Positions 1 through 10,718 of a stretch of DNA of 64,000 nt are shown one piece after another. Location: positions 1 through 64,000 of the forward strand of contig JAANYP010002972.1 in the NCBI GenBank assembly GCA_020465985.1, in the 5' to 3' direction. Every line of letters begins with the position of its first letter. The stretch's first letter is position 1. Source of the DNA: Centrapalus pauciflorus (lineage: Eukaryota > Streptophyta > Magnoliopsida > Asterales > Asteraceae). A program made the position numbers and the translations under genes. The notes beneath the pieces are model-generated. The model saw nothing but the letters and a program-made list of their open reading frames with translations. It had not been told where the DNA came from and made no database searches.

Positions 1-2175
1 CAAGATCCAGAAATGTATTTTTGAAAGACAAAATCATCGATCGCAAGTGAACTAAAGTCAGCTACAACATTCTACACGGGAGCAGAGCCCATCCCATTTG
101 AGCCATAAGAAACTAGTAGTCGGGCTTTCTTAGGGTTTTCTAAGCCGGAGGAAAAACCGACTCATTCGGCACCCACTTCTCAACACTACACAAAGATGCC
201 TATGAGTGCACAATCTGTTGAAGATCATCTGAATCTTTTGGCTTCGTTTGTAGCAGCATACGGAAATTGTGTTCAGGGGAAGTTAAACGATCCTGAATTA
301 TGGGATGAAGACTATAATCAGGTGGATCTTGATGACTTAGAGGAAATGGAACTGCAATGGCAATTGGCCATGGTGACTTAGAGGGTCAAACGGTACATGA
401 AGAAGACTGGGAGAAATCTGAACGTCAGGAACAGCAAGGTCGGTTTTAACAAATGAAAGATTAAGTGTTACAATTGTCAAGGATTGTGACATTTTGCAAG
501 AGAATGTCAAATACCTAAAGTAGAGCACAATCAGAATCAGAACCAAGGGAGATATCAATCTCGTGGTTCGGGAAATCAAGCTGCCATCGTTGGTCTGTTA
601 ACTAATGTGACATCTGACAGACAGCTCGATGGAACTTACGATTGGACTTCTCATCCGGAGTCGAACGCTAGAGCGTTCATGGCTGAAGTGACAGAGACTG
701 AGGATGAACGAGCAGAGGAAGTGATAGAGGACAACAAACAGAATGATACAAGTCCTTTGATGGTGGAGAAGTCAGATATTCAGACCATTCTGGAGTTTGC
801 TGCACAAATGGCTAATGTGGAATCGAATCACAAAAGGGTAATTCTGAACTTTTCTACATTTCATGACTTACGTGTTTTATGTGCTACTTCAAATGATAGG
901 TTGAACTTATTTCTAGAAACACATAACAACTTAACTGCTCAGATCGAATCACTAAAATCAGATAATGCTAGTCTCTTAGATATTAAGGAAGATCTACGGA
1001 ATAAGCTAAAAGCAGATGCTCAAGATGTTATAGTTCTAAAAGACAAAATAAGTGAACGATGTGTTAGGATAGAACTTTTGTATGAGCATGTTGAAGCTTT
1101 AGCCAAAGAACTTACCATTAAGGAGGTTGAGCTAGCAGAATCAAGCGTTAAAGTTGCTGAGGTAAATAGTAAGTTGGAGAAGTTTAGGAACTCGTCACTA
1201 AATCTCGGGAAAATCTTGGATGCTCAACGACAGTCTAAGAAACCAGTAGGATTAGGTTATCAAGAGAGTCCTCCACCTTTCAATGATAATTATGTGCCTC
1301 AACCTCAAGATAAAACTGATAAGCCAATCGAGTCGGAGGTAGCAACTGAAACTGAATTTGATAAGGACAAATCAACTAAGGTATCTACTACTAACTCTAA
1401 GATTAAGAAGGTCAAGTTTGTGCAGTCTTCTAGTGACCAAACTCTAGGAGAAGCTAAGCCTGAAATTAATAATCAACAAGAGGAATTAGTCACGGTAGTT
1501 GAAAAGAAAGAACATGACACTAGTGAGACACCAAAATCAAAGGGCACTTATAAGAAGTCGATTGATAAGATGTCATACTTTAGATGTCATGAGAAGGGTC
1601 ATGTTGCGTCTAGCTGTCCGTATAAGAAAGTAGAGCCTACACCCTCTAAACTAGAGTCTAGACCTGCTGTAGGAAAGCAATAACAACCACGACCTGTATC
1701 AAGTGTTGCTAGCACAAGTGGTTCTCAAAACACTGAGAAGAATGTGAATGCAACACCTAGGGTAGCTGTTAAGCAAATACCTGTGTCGGTCAGACAACAA
1801 GAAATGGTTAGGACTAATTCACCGAATAGGGTCCCTAATTAGTCTAGGTCAGGACCACAACAAGCTTATAGGAGTACAACACCTAGAAGAACTTATACTC
1901 CAGTTAGGTCTCACAGTCCTCAAAGACAACAGACATCAGGTAGAGCTCAGGGATATCAATCTGAAATGCCTTATAATAGAAACTATTCAAGGGCTCAACA
2001 GAAAATGCCAATGCAAAGGCCAAGAGTGAATTTAAATCACTCAGCACCACAACAGGTTCTCAATCAAAAACCTAAGTCACCTGAAAGGAGAGATGGGTAT
2101 TTGAAGGAGTTCATGTATGTGGATGAGAATGGTATTACCAAGTCAGTCATGGCTTGGGTTTCCCGTGATAATTAA
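1..2175 (+). pseudogene. gag: gag of element A, decayed, 5' truncated
   Basis: This is the C-terminal two thirds of a Copia-type Gag that forms the virus-like particle in the cytoplasm. One frame runs through the whole region, broken by nonsense codons, for example at 379-381 and 1681-1683. The first CCHC zinc knuckle (near 470-515) has a stop at the conserved glycine. It is followed by a charged, coiled-coil-like stretch (about 840-1210) and a second knuckle near 1575-1620 in which the first cysteine is tyrosine. The frame ends with an RDN-stop tail at 2175, as in element C. A candidate splice donor lies at 838. Assignment to gag is firm; the copy is not functional. Confidence 0.88.
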
Positions 2176-2196
2176 CTTGTTTTCTTTCATGTGTAG
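838..2196 (+). other. Candidate gag-internal intron of element A (1359 bp)
   Basis: The donor is AGG|GTAATT in codon phase 0. The acceptor is a pyrimidine-rich run ending in GTGTAG at 2196, directly before the first codon of the protease region. Boundaries are homologous to those of element C and to the segment missing from element B. The branch-site-like TTAAC overlaps the gag stop codon. Predicted from sequence and comparison only. Confidence 0.6.
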
Positions 2197-4183
2197 GAGC
2201 TAACTACAGGTCTAAACAACAAGTGGTTTGTCGACAGTGGTTGCTCTCGTCACATGACTGGGGAAAGAAGTCTACTCACAGACTACAAGGGAGGGAACAA
2301 GGGATTCGTATCATTCGCTGGGAACAAGGGAGGACATATCACTGGAACGGGAGTGGTCACTAATGGGACTATCACACTTGATCAAGTTTACCATGTTGAT
2401 AAACTTGATCATAATCTCATTAGTGTATCTCAAATATGTGATAAGAAGAATTCAGTACTCTTTACTGAAACTGAGGCGTTAGTGTTGAAACCGGGATTTA
2501 AAGTACCTGAAGAGTGGATAATGATAAGAGCCCCAAGGAAGAATGATTTGTACATGATGGACATCAACATACCAGATTCGTCGATGGGAACAATCTGTCT
2601 TCTATCCAAAGCTTCAGAGTCAGAATCCATTTTATGGCACAGACGCGTGACACATTTGCACCTAAGGAAAATGAATTACATCGCTAAACATGGTCTGGTG
2701 CAAGGTGTTCCATTGAAGAGTTTTCAGTTTGACAACAAATGTGTACCATGCAAGAAAGGTAAACAACACAAGAAGTCACACAAGTCAAAGACACAAAACT
2801 CGATAGCTTCCACCTTCGATTTGCTGCATATGGATCTATTCGGTCCTATCAACAAAAGGAGTATAGGTGGTAGTTGGTATTGTTTAGTTATCACTGATGA
2901 TTACTCACGTTTTTCATGGGTTTTCTTTTTAGGTACGAAGGACGAAATAGCTGGAAAGTTGATTGGGTTCTTAGACCAAGTCGAAAACTCCTACGGGACG
3001 AGGGTAAAATGTATCAGGAGTGATAATGGAACCGAGTTTAAAAACACAGTAATTGGTGTATATTGCCTATCCAAAGGCATAGTGCATCAATTTAGTGCAC
3101 CTTATGAGTCACAACAAAATGGGGTGGCAGAACGTAAGAACTGGACCTTGATTGAGGCAACAAGGACCCTGCTCTCGGATTCAAAGCTTCCTACCATGTT
3201 TTGGGGGAGGCAGTGAATATCGCTTGTCATGTTTTAAACCGGGTCCTTACTATCAAATCACTAAACAAAACTTGTTATGAAGTTTTGAATAAAGGACCAC
3301 CTAATTTAACAGGATTTGAACCATTTGGACCGTGTACTTTACTGAAAACAAAACATCAACCTAAGTTTGGTGAAAAGGCTGAGGAAGGATACTTCCTAGG
3401 TTATGTTCCTAATACACCAAACAAAAGGGTTTTTAACAAAACAAATGGTACAGTAGAGATTTTGTTTAACATTGACGTAACAAGTTATTCACAAGAACCC
3501 CAAATAGGTCCTGAGTGGTTATTTGATTATGACTCATTGTTTGAATCATTTAACATACCTTTTGCTGGAAATGCAGGTATAGTGGAAAATGACTTCTCGT
3601 CATTAAACCTGAATGACGAATATCATGGTTTTCCAAAGTCAAACATTCCATCAACTTCTGAGCCTACAACGACAGAAGATGGGTCTCCACTAGAGAATGA
3701 ATCTGAGTTACCTACAAACGAGAATCAGACGAATACTTCTAACTCCAAGGATAGTGATCATGAGGAAGAGAATGTACCATCTGAAGTCGTACCCTCGTTT
3801 GGTGAAATAGGATCAAACTTAGGAGATAATCTTCAGGTCGATGAGATTGAGACATCTAGGATAAACAAGGATCATCCAATTGCGAGTATCATTGGGAATC
3901 CGAATACTGGTGTGAGAACCAGGAGTAGTGTGAATATTAACACGGTGCTGTTATCGATGATCAATGACTCAGAGGCGTATCACACATGTTTATATTCATG
4001 TTTCATCTCGCAAGTAGAGCCGAAGAATGTGAAAATGGCACTGAAAGATAACTCTTGGGTTGAAGCCATGCAAGAAGAACTGTCACAGTTTAGAAAACTT
4101 GAAGTGTGGGAGTTAGTGTCGTTACCTCTAGGAGAAGTTGCAATAGGGACCAAATGGGTCTTTAAGTGTAAAAGTGATGATCG
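2197..4183 (+). pseudogene. pol: pol of element A: protease, integrase, start of reverse transcriptase (truncated)
   Basis: The protein begins with the WFVDSGCSRHMTG region containing the aspartic protease DSG active site. It continues with the GAG-pre-integrase zinc region (WHRRVTHLHL...CVPCKKGKQH) and an integrase core with the DDY/DNGTEF signature and PYESQQNGVAERKN. A one-base deletion in a G-run near 3205 shifts the frame (ending FWGRQ), and reading continues from 3201 in another frame through the integrase C-terminus and linker. RT begins at about 4060 (WVEAMQEELSQF, IGTKWVFKCK) and is cut at 4183 by insertion of B. The same one-base deletion is seen in B. Not functional. Confidence 0.92.
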
Positions 4184-4782
4184 TGTTAGTGCATCCTATG
4201 TGTCGATAACAGTCTAAGTATAGACAGTATTTTGTAATAGTCAATTTGTTCGTTATTTGCATATTAATACGTGTTTGATATATGTTTGTTATATGTTTGA
4301 TAATATATGTTTGACAATATATGTTAGATATTGATTGTATGTATGTTTGATCTGGGTTGTAATTGGTGTGTTACAATAAGTTCAAACATAAGTTCAAAGA
4401 TAAGTTCAAACATAAGTTCAAAGGCAAGTTCAAAGTAACTGGTTCGAACTTATGGAGGACAAGTTCGAAAGGCCTTGGGCTTGGTCGAACTTCTCCTGAG
4501 CAAGTTCGAACCAGGTGTTAGAATTAAGGGTTAATTCGTTTTAATTAACAACTTTGGCAGAAATCAACATTGGATTAGTGCAGAGGCGATCTCGAACTTG
4601 CAAGGAGATTGAGTGTTTGTTCTTGGAGAGAATCACGTGTCGGGGCGTTCTGTTGTTCGTCTATCATCGTGTGTGTCTCCCGTTTCCGTGTGCGTGGTCT
4701 ATCCGTCAAGCCCCTAACGAGGATTCCGCACTCGTTGGACGGCGTCGCGTCAAGATAGGTTCCGTAGGAAGGCAACCTTACA
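4184..4782 (+). repeat. 5' LTR of element B (599 bp)
   Basis: It begins TGTTAGTGCATCC and ends ACCTTACA, matching the termini of the C LTR (TGTTGGTACATCC...CCTTACA). The primer-binding site follows after two bases. It contains runs of ATATGTTTG-like repeats (about 4268-4335) and AAGTTCAAA repeats, then TTCGAA-containing motifs, which are the B version of the cis-motifs of this family. Its 3' partner lies outside the window, so the age of B cannot be read from it. Confidence 0.93.
4375..4440 (+). repeat. Tandem AAGTTCAAA repeats in the B LTR
   Basis: Five to six copies of a 10-12 bp unit, AAGTTCAAACAT with variants, lie head to tail in U3. C keeps only two or three degenerate copies at the equivalent place. 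They may be transcription factor sites; no function can be read directly. Confidence 0.8.
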
Positions 4783-4784
4783 AG

Positions 4785-4797
4785 TGGTATCAGAGCC
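4785..4797 (+). other. Primer-binding site of element B (initiator tRNA-Met)
   Basis: TGGTATCAGAGCC lies two bases after the LTR end. It is complementary to the 3' end of plant initiator tRNA-Met, the usual primer of Copia elements. Confidence 0.93.
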
Positions 4798-5017
4798 ATT
4801 AGGGTGTTTTTGGTGTTCTTCGTGTTCATAAACAACATCTGTGGTTTCTTGGCGTTTTTGGACGGAAAAATCACTTTTTGGTTAGTTTTTTGAGTTATAC
4901 AAGTAAGATAACGTGGAAAGTTCATATTAGTTCATCATTTTGGTCAAAATCATAGTTTTTAATCCTAAAAACTTTCGTTTAAACTGAAAAGGTAAAAAAA
5001 TCCAAACTTTTGGCCGT

Positions 5018-5290
5018 TTTTCGAACTTGCGGCGCTCGAACATAGGGGGTATTAGGGTTTGTTCGAATTTGTCAGAAATTCGAATTTGTCAGAAAATACG
5101 CTCCTCTCGAATTTATTTTAGGGTTTCATTCGAATTTAGCTGAGATTCGAATTTGCTAGCATTCGAATTTGTCAGATTTCGAACTTGTAAGGAACCTCGA
5201 ACTTGTCAGAATTTCGAATTTGTTGGATTCAAACTTAATTTCGAATTTAACTTTAAACGAATTTAATATTAATCAAATTCGGACTTACTT
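5018..5290 (+). repeat. TTCGAA motif cluster in the leader of element B
   Basis: The untranslated leader (4783-5363) holds a dozen or more copies of a palindromic TTCGAA core, usually extended as TTCGAATTTGTCAGA or TCGAACTTG, at irregular 10-30 bp spacing. It includes the block GCGGCGCTCGAA that is conserved in the C leader. The extension differs from C (TTCGAATCT), so the motif type is copy-specific. No ORF is supported here. Confidence 0.85.
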
Positions 5291-5363
5291 AAGTTCGAAA
5301 CGATTGATTTAAATTAATTTCAAATTAAATTAATTAAGTTCTAATTCAAAAAGTTTAGAAAGA

Positions 5364-6891
5364 ATGACCAGTTTGCAAAAGTTTATCGAAATAGACCACG
5401 AAGTCGGTAAGGCAAATTCACCACCCAAGCTGATGAATTTGGAAGACTACTACTGGTGGAAGGATAGGTCTGCCGACTTTTCTCGTTTCAATGACATGCG
5501 GCAGTGGATCTGTATCGACGAAGGATACAGTCCTCCTACTCATGAGTTTGAGGGGTCAAAGAGTCCTTACATATCAGAAGATGAAGGATGATGACAAAAA
5601 ACTATATGAGGCGGAGAACATAGCATTTTCTATTATTCGCATGGCACTACCTCAGGAGATTCTACACACATTCAGGAATCATCGTACAGCGAAAGAGTTG
5701 TGGGATGCACTCAAGAAATGGTGTGAGGGAAATCCGAGGGTTCGAAAAGGAAGAACCGAGATGCTTAAGCAGCAGTTTGCAATGTTCAAGGCATTGAAAA
5801 ACAAAAAGTTGGATGAGACTATCACTAGGTTCTATCACTTATTGACTGAATTGGATAATCACGATGTCGAGTATTGTGAATTAGAGAAGATTGAGAAACT
5901 TCTTGATGCTTTACCAGCGAAATGGGAGATGTACGTAGTGCTCATAAAGCATGATGAAGAGAAATTCGAAACTCTTACTCTCGAAGGAGTCATTGGAACG
6001 CTGAGGGCTTATAACTTTCAGTTACACAAGAAGGAACGGGAATATGACCAAGTACAAGATCCGGACATGTGTTTTGGAAAGTCCAAACCTTCAGTCGCGA
6101 GTGACCTAAAAACAGCTACAACATTCTACACGGGCGAAGCGTCAATTCCAGTGGAAGTAGAAGAATCAGGCAGCCGGGCTTTCTTAGGGTATTCCAAACC
6201 GGAAGAGAAACCGAGTCAATCAGCATCTACTTCACAACAGTACACAAAGATTCCTATGAGTGCACAATCAGCCGAATCTTATCTGAATCTTTTGGCTTCG
6301 TTTGTTGAAGCATATGAAAATTTTGTACAAGGTAAAATTAACGATCCTGCGTTATAGGAAGAGGACTATGATCAGGTGGATCCTGATGATTTGGAAGAAA
6401 TTGATCTTCAATGGCAACTGGCCATGGTGACTCAGAGGGTCAAGAGATTCATAAAACGGACAGGCAGAAATCTGAACGTTAGCAACAATAAGATTGGGTT
6501 CGACAAATCCAAAGTTAAGTGCTATAACTGCCAGGGGTTAGGACATTTTGCTTGAGAGTGTCAAAGACCCAAGGTTGAAAACTATCGGAATCAATCTCAG
6601 GGGAGATATCAACATGCTAATTCGGGTAATCAAGCGAACATCGCTAGTCTGTTAACGAATGTAACATCTGACAGACAGCTTGATGGGACATATGATTGGA
6701 GTTCACATCCAGAGTCTAATGCTAGAGCCTTCATGGCTGAAGTAACAGAGACTGGGGATGTAGGAGCAGAGAAAGTAACAGAGGACAGAAAACAGAATGA
6801 TACAAGTACTGTGTTGGTGGAGAAGTTAGATAATCAGACCGTTCTAGAGTTTGCTGTTCAGATGGCTAACATGGAATCCGATCATACAAAG
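5364..6891 (+). pseudogene. gag: gag of element B (first exon only), fused to pol
   Basis: The start MTSLQKFIEIDHEVGKAN matches C Gag (MSNLQKFLEMDHEVGKAN). A small deletion near 5550 shifts the frame; the second frame covers the rest of the Copia gag domain. Stops occur at 6355-6357 (a tryptophan codon in C) and inside the zinc knuckle CYNCQGLGHFA*EC near 6555. The frame then reads, without any intron, from MANMESDHTK straight into ELTTGLNNKWFVDSG of the protease at 6892. The coiled-coil and second zinc-knuckle part of Gag seen in A and C is absent, matching removal of the candidate intron. Defective, but very informative about expression. Confidence 0.9.
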
Positions 6892-6892
6892 G
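6891..6892 (+). other. Exact exon-exon-like junction in element B
   Basis: ACAAAG|GAGTTAACTACAGG joins the base before the GT donor of A (837/838) and C (12272/12273) to the base after the AG acceptor of A (2196/2197) and C (13615/13616). Reading frame is preserved. Splicing followed by reverse transcription explains it best; a deletion at the shared AGG is the alternative. Confidence 0.8.
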
Positions 6893-9400
6893 AGTTAACT
6901 ACAGGTCTCAACAACAAGTGGTTCGTCGACAGTGGTTGCTCTAGGCACATGACTGGGAAAAGGAGTCTACTCAAAGACTTCAAGGGAGGGAACAAGGGTT
7001 TTGTATCATTTGCCGGAAACAAAGGAGGAAATATCACTGGAACAGGAGTGATTACTAATGGGACTATCACACTTGATCAAGTATATCACGTTGATAGACT
7101 TGCTCACAATCTCATTAGTGTCTCTCAGATCTGTGATAAGAAGAACTCAGTGTTGTTTACTGATACTGAAGTGTTAGTGCTGAAGCCGGGATTCAAAATT
7201 CCTGAATAGTGGATTACGATGATAGCCCCAAGGAAGAACGATTTGTACATGCTAGACATGAACATCTCTAATTCATCGATGGGAATGATCTGTCTTTTAT
7301 CTAAAGCTTCAGAGACCGAATCAGTCTTATGTCACAGACGCATGGCACAGTTGCACCTGAGAAAAATGAACTATATAACTAAACATGGATTGGTGCAAGG
7401 TGTCCCGATGAAGAGTTTCCAGTTTGAAGACAAATGTGTACCGTGCAAGAAAGGCAAACAACATAAGAAGTCACACAGGTCAAAGACACAGAACTCTATA
7501 GCTTTCACTTTCGATTTGTTGCATATGGACCTATTCGGACCTATCAACAAAAGGAGTATAGGTGGTAGTTGGTACTGTTTAGTTATCACTGATGATTACT
7601 CACAATTTTCATGGGTTTTCGTTTTTAGGTACGAAGGACGAGACAGCTGCAAAGTTGATTGGGTTCTTAGAACAAGTTGAAAACTCCTATGGGACGAGGG
7701 TAAAACGTATCTCGAGTGATAATGGAACAGAGTTAAAAAAAACAGTAATTGGTGTATATTGCTTATCTAAAGGCATAGTGCATCAATTTAGTGCACCTTA
7801 TGAGCCACAACAAAATGGGGTGGCAGAACGTAAGAACAGGATTTTGATTGAGGCAGCGAGGACCATGCTCTCGGATTCAAAGCTTCCTACCATGTTTTGG
7901 GGGAGGCAGTGAATACCGCTTGTCATGTTTTATATCGGTTCCTTACTGTCAAATCATTGAACAAAACCTGTTATGAAGTTCTGAATAAAAGACCACCAAA
8001 TTTAACTAGCTTCGAACCTTTTAGGGTACTGTGTACTTTAATGAAAACAAAACATCAACCTAAGTTTAGTTAAAAGGCTGACGAAGATGGGTCTCCGGCA
8101 ATACTGAGCCTACATCGACAGAAGATAGGTCTCTGGCAGAGAATGATTCTGAGTTACCTACAAATGAGAATCAGACTACTAATTCTAACTCCGAGGACAG
8201 TGATCATGAGGAAGAGAATGTAGCATCTGAAGTCGTTCCCCCGTTAGGTGAAATAGGATGAAACTTAGGAGATAATCTTAGGGTCGATGAGATTGAGACA
8301 TCTGGAACAAACAAGGATCATCCGGTTGAGAGCATCATAAGAAATCCGAATACTGGTGTGAGAACTAGGAGTAGTTCGAATAACAACACAGTGCTGTTGT
8401 CGATGATTAATGACTCCGAGACTTTTCACACTTGCCTTTATTCGTATTTCATCTCACAAGTAGAGTCGAAGAATGTGTAAATGGCACTAAAAGACAACTC
8501 TTGGATTAAAGCGATGCAAGAAGAACTGTCACAATTCAGAAAGCTTGAAGTGTGGGAGTTAGTGTCGTTACCTCGAGGAGAAGTTGCAATAGGAACCAAG
8601 GTGAGTTTTTAAGTGCAAAAGAGATGATCGGGGTATTGTAATTCGCAACAAGGGTAGGCTTGTCGTAAAGGGTTTCAACCAAGAAGAGGGAATCGATTAC
8701 AACGAGGTGTTTGCGCCAGTGGCAAGGCTTGAGGCAATCCGTTTGTTTCTGGCCTTTGCATCCTTCAAAGGATTTAAAGTCTATCAACTTGATGTAAATA
8801 GTGCTTTTCTGTATGGAAAGGTGAAGGAGCTGGTGTACGTTGAACAACCGCCCGGGTTTACAGATCCAAGAGAGAGTGTATCGTCTTGATAAGGCTCTGT
8901 ATGGATTACATCAGGCACCCAGGGCATGGTATGAGACATTATCAACTCATCTTTTGGACTACGGGTTTGAAAGAGGGAGAATTGATAGTACATTGTTTGT
9001 GAAGAGGAAGGGTGAACATTTTATCTTGGTACAAGTGTACGTTGATGACATTATTTTCGGGTGATCGGACGAGCAGATTTGCAAAGATTTCGAGAAGGTG
9101 ATGAAGTCAAAGTTTGAGATGAGTGCTATGGGAGAGCTGAACTTCTTTCTGGGTTTGCAAGTTGAACAAAGGAAGGAGGGTATGTTTATCCATTAGACGA
9201 AGTATGTCTATGATATTCTGGAGCGCTTTGGGATGGAGGGAACAAAGCTGACTGCTCACTTTAGCACATCGATTCAAGTGAATCACAATCTCGGACCATG
9301 TACAGAAAGTGATACTGATGTGGATCCGACTTTATATTGGGCCATGATCGGATCACTCGTGTATTTAACTACTTCTAGACCTGACATTATGTTTGCTGTG
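6892..9400 (+). pseudogene. pol: pol of element B, left part (PR, IN, RT, start of RNase H)
   Basis: Protease WFVDSGCSRHMTG and the pre-integrase and integrase core (RISSDNGTE, PYEPQQNGVAERKN) are recognisable. Breaks include a stop at 7207-7209, a frameshift near 7625 in a T-run, the same one-base G-run deletion as A near 7905, and about 0.5 kb missing near 8085. A small deletion follows at PGFTDP (8870). RT keeps QLDVNSAFLYGK, ALYGLHQAPRAWY and VQVYVDDIIFG, followed by a stop at 9062. RNase H starts but is cut at SRPDIMFAVC by element C. The rest continues at 22533. Non-functional. Confidence 0.92.
9396..9400 (+). repeat. Target site duplication of element C, left copy (CTGTG)
   Basis: CTGTG directly precedes the TG of the C 5' LTR and is repeated exactly after its 3' LTR at 22528-22532. 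Joining the flanks restores B's RNase H coding sequence. Confidence 0.95.
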
Positions 9401-10044
9401 TGTTGGTACATCCTGTGTGACGATAGCAGTCTAAGTGATCTTACATTGTGATTTAGCATGTGTTTGTTATATATGTTATATATGGTTGATATTTATTAGT
9501 GTTTGTATGTTTGAACTTGATGTAACGTATTACAAGAAGTTCAAACATAAAGTTCAAAGATAAAATCAATCATAAGGTATTAACATAAGTTTCATCACTT
9601 AAGTGTTTAAGTGTATTGGCTAGATTCGAATTACATAAGGGAAGACATTCGAATCTGTGATAGATTCGAATGTGTCCTTAGATTCGAATATGCCCAGATT
9701 CGAGAATGTCATTGTGGACAGACTCGAATGGGCCTTGGGCCAGATTCGAGTTTGGCCCACATCAGACTCGAATCAGGGTCTATAATTAGGGATAGACTCG
9801 AGTCATTAGTAGACTTTTAGCAGAATTCATGAGGAATTAAGCTTAAGGCGATCTCGAGTTTATCACCAGCTTTAGGTCCGTTTCGGAGAGAATTAGCTCG
9901 TATGAGCGTTCGTGTGTCGTTCGTTCAGCGTCTAATAGTCTCCGTGTTTCGTGGTTGAGAGTTGTCCGTCTAACCGTTAACGAGGATTCCGCACTCGTTT
10001 ACGGATCCGCGTCTAGATAGATCTTAGTAGTGGTAGACCTTACA
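9401..10044 (+). repeat. 5' LTR of element C (644 bp)
   Basis: Termini are TGTTGGTACATCC and AGACCTTACA. It is nearly identical to 21884-22527. It carries many GATTCGAATCTG-like motifs, and TATATATG stretches at about 9469-9486 as possible core promoter. Confidence 0.96.
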
Positions 10045-10046
10045 AG

Positions 10047-10058
10047 TGGTATCAGAGC
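10047..10058 (+). other. Primer-binding site of element C
   Basis: TGGTATCAGAGC two bases after the LTR is complementary to the initiator tRNA-Met 3' end. Confidence 0.93.
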
Positions 10059-10280
10059 ATACAGAGTGTTCTTGGTGTTCTTCATGTTCATCAGATACAA
10101 TCTAGGTTTCTTGACGCTAGTTGGACGGTGTTTCTCTCAAAAACGTATTTTCAAGCTTAGCAAATTCATATTCGGGAAACACTTTGTGGTTTTTCACGTT
10201 TTTGATCGAAATCATTATTTTTCGTTAGAAAAATAGTGATTTAATCTGCAAAACGTCAAAAAATGAAAGTGTTAGCCGTT

Positions 10281-10640
10281 TTTCGAGTTTGCGGCGCTCG
10301 AATCTATAGGGGTAATTAGGGTTTCACTTTAGTCTCGAGTCTAACCTAAATACGCTCCTTTCGAGTCAATTTCAGAGGTTTTCGAATCTACCTAGTTTCG
10401 AGTTTTTTGCTTCATTCGAATAGGATCTCGAGTCTAGCTTAATTTCGAGTTTATTTCGAGTCTAGTATTGTTTCGAATCTGGTGTTTCGAATCTGCTGAA
10501 TTTCGAGTTTACTGACCTTCGAATCTAAGGCCCTTCGACTCTAAGGATATCTCGAATCTGACATAATTTCGAATCTAATTGAATTTTAAAACTTAATCGA
10601 ATTTAATCCCAAAAGATATACCCTTAATTAGTTTCGAATC
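10281..10640 (+). repeat. TTCGAATCT / CTCGAGTCT motif cluster in the leader of element C
   Basis: The leader (10045-10718) contains roughly twenty copies of TTCGAATCT, TTTCGAGTCT or variants in either orientation, plus the conserved GCGGCGCTCGAA. The same motif type fills the LTR and the spacer before ORF3 (18024-18660). No ORF is supported in the leader. Confidence 0.85.
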
Positions 10641-10718
10641 TACCTAAATTCGAAAAAGTTAGTCTAAATCAATTTCGAATTAAATTAATTAAGTTCAAAT
10701 TCAATTTCTTTAGAAAAG

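Larger units (their letters stand above)
1..4183 (+). mobile_element. Element A: Ty1/copia (Sirevirus-like) retrotransposon, 5' end outside window, cut at 4183 by element B
   Basis: Gag, protease, integrase and the first part of reverse transcriptase follow each other in the order PR-IN-RT that defines Copia elements. The sequence is colinear with element C from its gag onward (start of window corresponds to about 11408 in C). It stops inside the RT domain at 4183, where the TG of the LTR of element B begins. The remainder of A is not in the window because neither end of B's right flank is visible. A is the oldest layer of the nest here, with many in-frame stops. Confidence 0.93.
4184..9400 (+). 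mobile_element. Element B, left part: same family as A and C, split by element C
   Basis: B starts with a TGTTAGTGCATCC LTR terminus inside A's RT. The part shown holds its 5' LTR, PBS, leader, fused gag-pol and pol up to RNase H. Element C (9401-22527) interrupts it, and B resumes at 22528 after the CTGTG target duplication. Its 3' LTR is not seen: the right part runs into element D at 23930. B differs from A and C in lacking the gag segment between donor and acceptor sites, and in about 0.5 kb missing from the integrase-RT linker near 8085. Confidence 0.93.

Noticed and set aside
3195..3225. Programmed ribosomal frameshift at the integrase G-run
   Set aside because: C reads through in frame with six G, and A and B are otherwise decayed, so a one-base deletion is the simpler reading.
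4554..4802. 82-codon frame in the B LTR and PBS
   Set aside because: It crosses the LTR end and PBS, has no homologue in the C LTR, and is typical of chance frames.
10047..10058. A tRNA gene
   Set aside because: TGGTATCAGAGC is only the primer-binding complement of a tRNA 3' end; no cloverleaf surrounds it.
10281..10640. CRISPR-like array from regularly looking TTCGAATCT repeats
   Set aside because: Units are too short, spacing is irregular, orientation is mixed, and the context is a eukaryotic retrotransposon leader.
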